From an uncultured Lachnospiraceae bacterium (lineage in GTDB: Bacteria; Bacillota; Clostridia; Lachnospirales; Lachnospiraceae), in NCBI GenBank assembly GCA_934376945.1, contig CAKRPI010000014.1:1-29924 (forward strand): DNA of 29,924 bases, read 5' to 3'. The position numbers were made by a program, and so were the translations under genes. Positions 24,611-29,924 of the stretch are shown piece by piece; the first letter of the stretch is position 1; the number at the start of each line of letters is the position of its first letter. Under the pieces are notes generated by a model. That model was given only the letters and a program-made list of their open reading frames with translations, ran no database searches and was not told the DNA's origin.

Positions 24611-26350
24611 ATGGAACGGAAGACAGATCAGATTAAAAAAATATTTTATACGGTGCTGATTGGCTCGTTGTTTATTTTTGCTGTGTCGATCGTACTGACT
24701 CATTACGAATCTCTGAGGCTTTATCTGTGGAAGGCTGGTTCTTCGTTTTATGATTTTTTCATAAGCCTGAAGGGGAATGTTTACTGGCGGCGGGCAGAGC
24801 GGTACGCTCGCGGTGATTCTTATCCTCCGCTTGCGAATCTTTTTTATATGCTGATTACGCGGCTTATGTCAGTGGATACGCTGACAGAGCTTCTGGACTG
24901 GAAAAGTCTTGCGGAAGTGCAGGCATTACAGGAATGCAGCCTGTATTTTGTCCTTTATATGAATATTCTGCTGCTTTTTTATTATCTTGTATGTACGAAA
25001 TGGAAAAAGGGTTCGAGGCTTGAAAAAAACGTATTTGCGATTGCAATGCTGTTTACAGTTCCGTTTCTGTATCAGTTTGAACGGGCAAACCTGATTTTTC
25101 TGGTTATGACATTGACGATGCTGTTTCTGGCATGGAAGGATGAAAAAAATCCGGTTTTGCGGGAGCTGTCGTACGTATCGCTCGCTGCAGCCGCAGGAAT
25201 GAAGCTGTATCCGGCGATATTCGGTCTGCTTTTGATAAAAGAAAAGAAATACAAGGAGGCAGCAAGGCTGACCGGATATGGGATTGCGTTGTTTGTTCTT
25301 CCGTTTGTATGCTTTGATGGGATCGGAAAGGGACTGCGGTTATATTTTCATAATGTGGCGAACGCATCCGAAAATTTTGCGATCAGCAGGATCGGATGTC
25401 AGCTGGATTATGTCACAATTTTGAAAAATGCATTTTCAGGAATCGGCGGAAACAGTATTTTCCTGGCAAATGTGTGCTTATTTCTGTTTCTTTTTTTCGG
25501 GATATGGGCTATTCTCGGATTACAGCAGAGCTGGAAAGCCATTCTGCTGATGTCATGTATGGTCATCGGTGTTCCGTCGATCAGTTATGTTTATACGGCA
25601 ATATTTATGATCCTTCCGATCATCGCTTATTTAAACAGCGAGGAAAAAGAAAAAAAGGATTTGATCTATCTGATCGGAATGCTGCTGGTGGTGATTCCGC
25701 TTCCATTTGGATGGAAGGAGGCTGCCGGGGACAGATATTATACTTATATGCATGTGACAGTTCCGGTATGGGTGGAGGGCCTTTCCATTGTTTTCATGAC
25801 AGTTTTGCTGATTTTTGAAGGACTGGCAAAATTTATCAGAAAGAAAGCCGCCTTTTCACTGGCCGGAATTGTATTGATTGTTCTTGTTTCTGTTGTGGCA
25901 AACCGCGGAAAATACAATGCGCCGTATGCATTCACCAATTATCTGACGAAAACGCTGAGCGGCTATGTGGAAGTGCAGGATGGAGCGGAAATTGTGCAGT
26001 CATTTACGGCAAACAGAAAACATCTCGATTCAATCACCTTGCATTATGTGCCTCCAAAAGATGGAAAAATTATGGTTTCTGTTGAGAAAGCATCCGATGG
26101 AGCCATAATTGACCAGACGGAGTTCCAAAGTGAGAAGAAAAAGGGTGGATACTATGAGATCGATTTTAGTGACTGTACACTTGAGGTCGGAACCAGATAT
26201 GTGCTCCGAGTATTGGTGGACGCTCCGGAGAACAAGAGTGTAAAATTCTGGAAGACGATTCCTTATCTGGATACGGGGGAAGAATACTTTAAAGTAAACA
26301 GTGAGTCAAAAGAAGGCGCACTTGCCGTACGTTTTGTGGAAGCTTTATAA
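24611..26350 (+). CDS. GT-C-like membrane glycosyltransferase (GT87/DUF2029-like) with C-terminal outer domain
   Basis: A 579-residue protein; AGGAGG stands just before the ATG. About 10 hydrophobic helices span residues 12-435. The part FERANLIFLVMTLTMLFLAW followed by AAAAGMKLYPAIFGLLLIKE matches polyprenol-phosphate-dependent alpha-mannosyltransferase-like proteins (GT87). YARGDSYPPLANLFYML (about 66-82) resembles the first outer loop of that group. Residues about 436-579 form a hydrophilic, probably extracellular beta-rich domain (VEVQDGAEIVQSFTANRKHL). It is the last gene before a strong terminator and likely adds a sugar outside the cell. Confidence 0.72.
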   Translation: MERKTDQIKKIFYTVLIGSLFIFAVSIVLTHYESLRLYLWKAGSSFYDFFISLKGNVYWRRAERYARGDSYPPLANLFYMLITRLMSVDTLTELLDWKSLAEVQALQECSLYFVLYMNILLLFYYLVCTKWKKGSRLEKNVFAIAMLFTVPFLYQFERANLIFLVMTLTMLFLAWKDEKNPVLRELSYVSLAAAAGMKLYPAIFGLLLIKEKKYKEAARLTGYGIALFVLPFVCFDGIGKGLRLYFHNVANASENFAISRIGCQLDYVTILKNAFSGIGGNSIFLANVCLFLFLFFGIWAILGLQQSWKAILLMSCMVIGVPSISYVYTAIFMILPIIAYLNSEEKEKKDLIYLIGMLLVVIPLPFGWKEAAGDRYYTYMHVTVPVWVEGLSIVFMTVLLIFEGLAKFIRKKAAFSLAGIVLIVLVSVVANRGKYNAPYAFTNYLTKTLSGYVEVQDGAEIVQSFTANRKHLDSITLHYVPPKDGKIMVSVEKASDGAIIDQTEFQSEKKKGGYYEIDFSDCTLEVGTRYVLRVLVDAPENKSVKFWKTIPYLDTGEEYFKVNSESKEGALAVRFVEAL

Positions 26351-26387
26351 AGCGAAGCGTGAATAATCAAACAGCTGCTTCGCTTTT
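26349..26387 (+). terminator. Rho-independent terminator at the end of the glycan cluster
   Basis: A 10-bp stem AAAGCGAAGC (26349-26358) against GCTTCGCTTT (26377-26386), with an 18-base loop and terminal Ts. The first arm overlaps the stop codon of the GT-C gene. Confidence 0.75.
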
Positions 26388-26395
26388 GCTGCATC

Positions 26396-26414
26396 CTTAT
26401 GAATGGTTCATAAG
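26396..26414. repeat. Perfect 8-bp inverted repeat upstream of ftsH
   Basis: CTTATGAA-TGG-TTCATAAG, 40 bases before the ftsH start. It could be an operator for a dimeric regulator or a small leader hairpin. No clear promoter could be aligned around it. Confidence 0.4.
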
Positions 26415-26453
26415 ACACAGCTAATAAAGAGAAAGGAAAAGGATGGTGGTATT

Positions 26454-28307
26454 ATGCAAAAAGTAGATAAACCAAAGAAACCATTGATGGTTTATTACCT
26501 GATTGTGCTTGCGGTACTGGTGGTCATGAATCTGTTTCTGTTTCCCGCGCTGGTCAAGGAAAAGGTAAAGGAAGTAGATTACGGTACATTTCTGAATATG
26601 CTGGAAGAAAAAAAGGTGGCTACCGTACAGCTCGACGGGTCTGAAATCTATTTTACCGGAAAGGATGAGCAGCTCTACAGCACGAATACGTTTCAGGATT
26701 TGAATCTGGTTGACAGGCTGCAGGCAGCTGGCTGTTCCTTCGGACAAGTAAAACAGGAAGAGCTGAATCCGATCCTGAGCTTTTTGCTTTCTTTTGTGGT
26801 ACCGATTGCGATCTTTTTTGTGATCGGCCAGCTTCTGTCGCGGTCGCTGATGAAAAAAATGGGCGGTGCAGGTCTTGGAAATGCCATGTCGTTTGGAAAG
26901 AGCAATGCAAAAGTGTACGTGGCAAGCGAGACAGGTATCAAGTTTAAAGATGTGGCCGGAGAGGATGAGGCAAAGGAGGCACTGCAGGAGATCGTTGATT
27001 TTCTTCATTCTCCGCAGAAATATCAGGAGATCGGAGCAAAAATGCCAAAAGGTGCACTTCTGGTAGGCCCTCCGGGTACCGGAAAAACGCTTCTTGCAAA
27101 GGCAGTGGCCGGAGAGGCGGAAGTTCCGTTTTTCTCAATTTCCGGCTCGGAATTCGTGGAAATGTTTGTTGGTATGGGCGCGGCGAAGGTGCGTGATCTG
27201 TTTAAGCAGGCAAATGAGAAAGCACCGTGTATCGTCTTTATCGATGAAATCGATACGATCGGTAAAAAGCGTGATGCGCAGGGGATGAGCGGAAATGACG
27301 AGCGTGAGCAGACCTTGAATCAGCTGCTTACGGAGATGGATGGATTCGATGGCTCCAAGGGTGTTGTGATTCTTGCAGCAACGAACCGGCCTGAGTCACT
27401 GGATCCGGCGCTTTTGCGTCCGGGGCGCTTTGACCGGAGAATTCCGGTGGAGCTTCCGGATCTTCAGGGCCGCGAAGCGATTCTGAAGGTGCATGCGAAG
27501 AATATCCGTCTGAGCGATGGTGTGGATTTTGGCGCGATTGCACGTGCAGCATCCGGAGCTTCCGGAGCGGAGCTTGCCAATATGGTAAATGAAGCAGCAC
27601 TTCGTGCGGTGCGAAATGGAAGAAAATTTGTCACACAGTCTGATCTGGAGGAAAGCATAGAGGTTGTTATTGCCGGATATCAGAAGAAAAATAAAGTACT
27701 TTCCGATAAGGAGCGGCTGATCGTTTCTTATCATGAGATTGGTCATGCACTGGTGGCGGCGCTGCAGACACATTCCGCACCGGTAACAAAAATTACGATC
27801 ATTCCAAGAACCTCCGGTGCGCTTGGCTATACAATGCAGGTAGATGAACAGGAGAGAAATCTTCTGAGCAAAGAGGATCTGGAGAATAAAATAGCAACAC
27901 TTACAGGCGGTCGTGTAGCGGAAGACCTGATTTTCCATTCGATCACGACAGGGGCATCGAATGATATTGAGCAGGCAACAAAGCTGGCACGTGCTATGAT
28001 CACGAGATACGGAATGGCGGATGCATTTGGCATGGTGGCGCTTGAAACGGTGACGAACCAGTATATGGGTGGAGATGCGGCACTGGCATGTGCAGGCGAT
28101 ACAGCGGCAAAGATTGATGATATGGTCGTGGCGCTTGTGAAAAAAGAGTATGAAAAGGCAGAACAGCTGCTTTCCGGAAATATGCCGAAGCTTCATGAGC
28201 TTGCAAAATATCTGTATGAAAAAGAGACAATTACAGGAGAAGAATTTATGAAGATCCTGAATGAAAAGCCGGAGGAATCTGAAAAAGAGAGCCAGCAGGA
28301 AGCATAA
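26454..28307 (+). CDS. ftsH: ATP-dependent zinc metalloprotease FtsH
   Basis: A 617-residue membrane AAA+ protease for quality control of membrane proteins. The ATG at 26454 follows GGATGGTGG; an upstream ATG (26403) lies in the inverted repeat and has no ribosome site. Two membrane helices (about 12-32 and 107-128) flank an outer loop. Walker A is GPPGTGKT (205-212), Walker B VFIDEID (261-267), SRH region [20 protein letters not shown] (310-329), zinc site HEIGH (427-431) and third ligand Asp504 in SNDIEQATK. The pore loop is [12 protein letters not shown], slightly unlike the usual MFVGVGASRVRD, as in secondary FtsH copies of clostridia. It is a single-gene unit. Confidence 0.93.
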   Translation: MQKVDKPKKPLMVYYLIVLAVLVVMNLFLFPALVKEKVKEVDYGTFLNMLEEKKVATVQLDGSEIYFTGKDEQLYSTNTFQDLNLVDRLQAAGCSFGQVKQEELNPILSFLLSFVVPIAIFFVIGQLLSRSLMKKMGGAGLGNAMSFGKSNAKVYVASETGIKFKDVAGEDEAKEALQEIVDFLHSPQKYQEIGAKMPKGALLVGPPGTGKTLLAKAVAGEAEVPFFSISGSEFVEMFVGMGAAKVRDLFKQANEKAPCIVFIDEIDTIGKKRDAQGMSGNDEREQTLNQLLTEMDGFDGSKGVVILAATNRPESLDPALLRPGRFDRRIPVELPDLQGREAILKVHAKNIRLSDGVDFGAIARAASGASGAELANMVNEAALRAVRNGRKFVTQSDLEESIEVVIAGYQKKNKVLSDKERLIVSYHEIGHALVAALQTHSAPVTKITIIPRTSGALGYTMQVDEQERNLLSKEDLENKIATLTGGRVAEDLIFHSITTGASNDIEQATKLARAMITRYGMADAFGMVALETVTNQYMGGDAALACAGDTAAKIDDMVVALVKKEYEKAEQLLSGNMPKLHELAKYLYEKETITGEEFMKILNEKPEESEKESQQEA

Positions 28308-28366
28308 AGAGGCAGGCAGCAATACGGATTATAAAGATTTGTTTTGACAAAGAGAAAAACAGAAAG

Positions 28367-28405
28367 AAAATGCGCTTTCCCGATCAAACGGAGAAGCGCA
28401 TTTTT
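28367..28405 (+). terminator. Bidirectional terminator between ftsH and tRNA-Pro
   Basis: AAAATGCGCTT (28367-28377) pairs with AAGCGCATTTT (28394-28404) around a 16-base loop. T-runs on the plus strand (TTTTTAAT) and, read on the minus strand, TTTTCTTTC serve ftsH and the convergent tRNA unit respectively. Confidence 0.8.
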
Positions 28406-28430
28406 AATAGTGATCTGTTGAAAAATTTAC

Positions 28431-28504
28431 TCGGGGCAACAGGATTTGAACCTGCGACCTCTCGGCCCCCAGCCGAGCGCGCTACCAAGCTACGCCATAC
28501 CCCG
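28431..28504 (-). tRNA. tRNA-Pro (anticodon GGG)
   Basis: The minus-strand sequence folds as a full cloverleaf. Acceptor CGGGGTA/TGCCCCG with discriminator A; D-stem GCGT/GCGC with AGCTTGGTA loop; anticodon stem CTCGG/CCGAG with loop CTGGGGG; variable AGGTC; T-arm GCAGG-TTCAAAT-CCTGT. Anticodon GGG reads CCC and CCU proline codons. CCA is not encoded. Confidence 0.95.
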
Positions 28505-28514
28505 CAACAGATTT

Positions 28515-28543
28515 ATTTTACTAAAGAATCCTTTATTTGTAAA
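28515..28543 (-). promoter_or_regulatory. Promoter of tRNA-Pro
   Basis: Read on the minus strand: TTTACA (28543-28538), 17-base spacer, TAAAAT (28520-28515). The start would be about 28508, four bases before the mature tRNA 5' end. The nucleotidyltransferase gene upstream could also read through, as I see no terminator between them. Confidence 0.65.
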
Positions 28544-28578
28544 GGAAAAAATTCAAGTTGCAGAGCAGCGTATGCAGC

Positions 28579-29508
28579 TTATTCGGCAGGGAACAGCTTT
28601 TCCGGATAGATGCCGCGATTTACAAGGTCGCGAAATGCTGTCCGGACGTAAGGAACATCTTCTTTAAAGGTAACACCAAACCAGCGATCCATGGAAGGAA
28701 GCACCGCAAGATCAACGCGTTTTTCCTGTAGCAGCCGGTCAACGATCGTTGGCAGCAGATATTCTGCCTTTTGTTCATTGCCGGAGAGATTGCCAAGAAA
28801 GGCTTCGAAGCCGGAAGATAATTCATCCATAAAATCAGGAGTAAATCCCCAGAAATTCATGGAAACCAGACTTTCTATGTCAATTGGCCTAAGTATCTGG
28901 TTTTCATCCGGTGCAAATGCGCCGGATGCTTTTTTTATGATTCCGTGCGTTTCTTCGATTGACAGAAGCTCCTTTTGTTCATTTATATGGCAGATTCCAC
29001 GTGTGACCCCGCCGTTTTCGGAGAGGGTATTTTTCAGAATAAATCCGGCCATACAGAAGTGGTATCTGGAATCAGCGGTTGGCTTTGGTCTGAGCAGAAA
29101 ATCATGTACTTTGCGAAACGCATCTTTTCCATAGTAGTCGTCTGCATTGATAACGGCGAACGGTTCATTGACAATTCCGCGGCAGGAAAGGATCGCCTGA
29201 CCGGTACCCCATGGCTTTACACGCCCTTTGGGGACTGCGAATCCGGAAGGAAGGTCATCTAATTCCTGAAATGCATATTCAACCGGGATGACTTTCGAAA
29301 TCCGTTTTCCGATAATATCCTGAAAATCCTGATACATGTCTTTGCGGGTAACAAAGACCACTTTATTAAAGCCGGCTTCGATGGCATCATAGATGGAATA
29401 GTCCATAATGATTTCCCCGGATGGGCCAAAAGAAGTGAGCTGTTTGATACCGCCGCCGAATCTGCTGCCGATTCCGGCAGCCATAATGATAAGAGTTGTA
29501 TTTCCCAT
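28579..29508 (-). CDS. Sugar-phosphate nucleotidyltransferase family protein
   Basis: A 309-residue cytoplasmic enzyme with GGGAG six bases before its ATG. The N-terminal nucleotide-binding signature is LIIMAAGIGSRFGGGIKQL (6-24), a form of the GxGxRxxxxxxxxPK loop with Gln after Lys. VINADDYYG near residue 120 carries the metal-binding Asp, and KPWGTGQAILSC is characteristic of this subgroup. Such enzymes make NDP-sugars from sugar-1-phosphates. It is divergent from RmlA, lies on the opposite strand from the glycan cluster, and is not clearly part of it. The sugar is unknown. Confidence 0.8.
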   Translation of the reverse strand: MGNTTLIIMAAGIGSRFGGGIKQLTSFGPSGEIIMDYSIYDAIEAGFNKVVFVTRKDMYQDFQDIIGKRISKVIPVEYAFQELDDLPSGFAVPKGRVKPWGTGQAILSCRGIVNEPFAVINADDYYGKDAFRKVHDFLLRPKPTADSRYHFCMAGFILKNTLSENGGVTRGICHINEQKELLSIEETHGIIKKASGAFAPDENQILRPIDIESLVSMNFWGFTPDFMDELSSGFEAFLGNLSGNEQKAEYLLPTIVDRLLQEKRVDLAVLPSMDRWFGVTFKEDVPYVRTAFRDLVNRGIYPEKLFPAE

Positions 29509-29676
29509 AGCTTCTCCCTATTTTTTTTGTAAATTTGCGCATGGATTTTTCGGAAGATCTATTTGCAGAAAAAGATGCAAATACAAACAGGATGCGGGAC
29601 AAGGATGACGAAATGATCTGCCGAAAATGATGCATGTGCTTATAAGAAATGTACTGGTAACTGTAAATATATATAA

Positions 29677-29685
29677 ATCATACCA
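29677..29685 (-). promoter_or_regulatory. Possible extended -10 promoter for the nucleotidyltransferase gene
   Basis: On the minus strand the bases read TGG-TATGAT, an extended -10 (29685-29677). No good -35 is present at 16-18 bases. The leader would be about 160 bases long. The region 29509-29676 otherwise shows no gene. Confidence 0.35.
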
Positions 29686-29798
29686 TATTAAGATAAAAAA
29701 AGCACTATACTTTTTAACATAAAACAAGCAAGAATTCTCCCACCTCTGCAGGTGGTGAGATGAATTGCAAAATATTTTCTTGAAATGAAAAAGAACAC

Positions 29799-29827
29799 TT
29801 GTTTTATCTTCCGAAATGTGGTATAAT
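29799..29827 (+). promoter_or_regulatory. tnpA promoter and start-adjacent hairpin
   Basis: TTGTTT (29799-29804), 17-base spacer, TATAAT (29822-29827) with TGG before it. Right after the -10, ATAATCAGT (29828-29836) pairs with ACTGATTAT (29853-29861), ending at the base before the tnpA ATG. No good ribosome site is visible, so translation is probably kept low. Confidence 0.65.
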
Positions 29828-29861
29828 ATAATCAGTCGAAAATGAAAAGAATACTGATTAT

Positions 29862-29924
29862 ATGAAAGAAATGGACCATAATGCTCATTCAGTATATCTC
29901 ATGTATTACCATCTGATTATGGTT
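29862..29924 (+). CDS. tnpA: IS200/IS605 transposase TnpA, N-terminal 21 codons
   Basis: The frame is open from ATG 29862 to the window edge and contains DHNAHSVYLMYYHLIMV, the conserved start of Y1 HUH transposases of the IS200/IS605 family (HSVYLLYYHLV-type). The HUH motif and catalytic Tyr lie beyond the window. An internal ATG at 29871 is an alternative start. These enzymes excise and insert single-stranded DNA by recognising hairpins at the element ends. Confidence 0.8.
   Translation, partial: MKEMDHNAHSVYLMYYHLIMV

Larger units (their letters stand above)
29719..29924 (+). mobile_element. Left end of an IS200/IS605-family insertion sequence (runs off the window)
   Basis: Upstream of tnpA lies a subterminal palindrome CCACCT-CTGC-AGGTGG within an imperfect larger one (29728-29768), as expected for the transposase-recognised hairpin of IS200/IS605 ends. 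It is enclosed by a 10-bp inverted repeat, ATAAAACAAG (29719-29728) and CTTGTTTTAT (29798-29807). The exact left boundary cannot be fixed without the right end or an empty site. Whether a tnpB follows is unknown. Confidence 0.75.

Noticed and set aside
27396..28322. A 308-codon minus-strand frame opposite ftsH
   Set aside because: Cys/His/Ile-rich shadow of a highly conserved plus-strand gene; no ribosome site or motif.
28579..29508. The nucleotidyltransferase as the RmlA that feeds the deoxysugar pathway
   Set aside because: Its signature (GIGSRFGGGIKQ, KPWGTGQ) differs from RmlA, it is on the opposite strand and is separated from the cluster by ftsH and a tRNA.

Overview
The window looks like the chromosome of a low-to-moderate GC, Gram-positive gut anaerobe of the Lachnospiraceae type (Blautia, Dorea or Mediterraneibacter relatives). 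The pointers are AGGAGG-type ribosome sites, TTGnnn/TATAAT promoters, a PssA/Psd phospholipid block, an FtsH and a YfhO-type glycosyltransferase of Firmicutes style, and an IS200/IS605 element. This is inference from style, not from a database match. Coordinates of coding regions include the stop codon, and starts were chosen by ribosome site.

Left part (1-8550) is an envelope region. It holds a secreted 1266-residue heptad-repeat protein overlapping the end of an upstream gene, then a GtrA-type flippase, a PAP2 phosphatase, an LPG-synthase-like membrane protein, phosphatidylserine synthase (pssA) and phosphatidylserine decarboxylase (psd). Two copies of a 62-bp dispersed repeat that folds into two hairpins sit in intergenic gaps.

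Centre (8551-26350) is a dense, mostly co-directional cluster with overlapping or nearly touching genes. It encodes a dTDP-deoxyaminosugar module (GNAT acetyltransferase, Gfo/Idh 3-ketoreductase-like enzyme, FdtA-like ketoisomerase, DegT aminotransferase, NDP-hexose 2,3-dehydratase) and two glycosyltransferases. Next comes an acyl-activation module: two tandem left-handed beta-helix acyltransferases, a free acyl carrier protein, and an AMP-forming ligase. A YfhO-type GT-C enzyme follows, translationally coupled to a type II thioesterase, then an LDH/MDH-family dehydrogenase, a Wzx-like flippase and a second GT-C-like membrane enzyme. A 164-bp long-inverted-repeat element sits exactly between the thioesterase and the dehydrogenase. 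My reading is a cell-surface glycosylation system that makes a 2-deoxy aminosugar, N-acylates it from an ACP thioester, loads it onto undecaprenyl phosphate (CsbB/GtrB-like GT2), flips it and transfers it outside (YfhO). The genes for dTDP-glucose synthesis and 4,6-dehydration (RmlA, RmlB) are not in the window.

Right part (26351-29924) returns to housekeeping: ftsH, a bidirectional terminator, tRNA-Pro(GGG) and a sugar-phosphate nucleotidyltransferase on the minus strand. The left end of an IS200/IS605 element, with the first 21 codons of tnpA, runs off the window edge.
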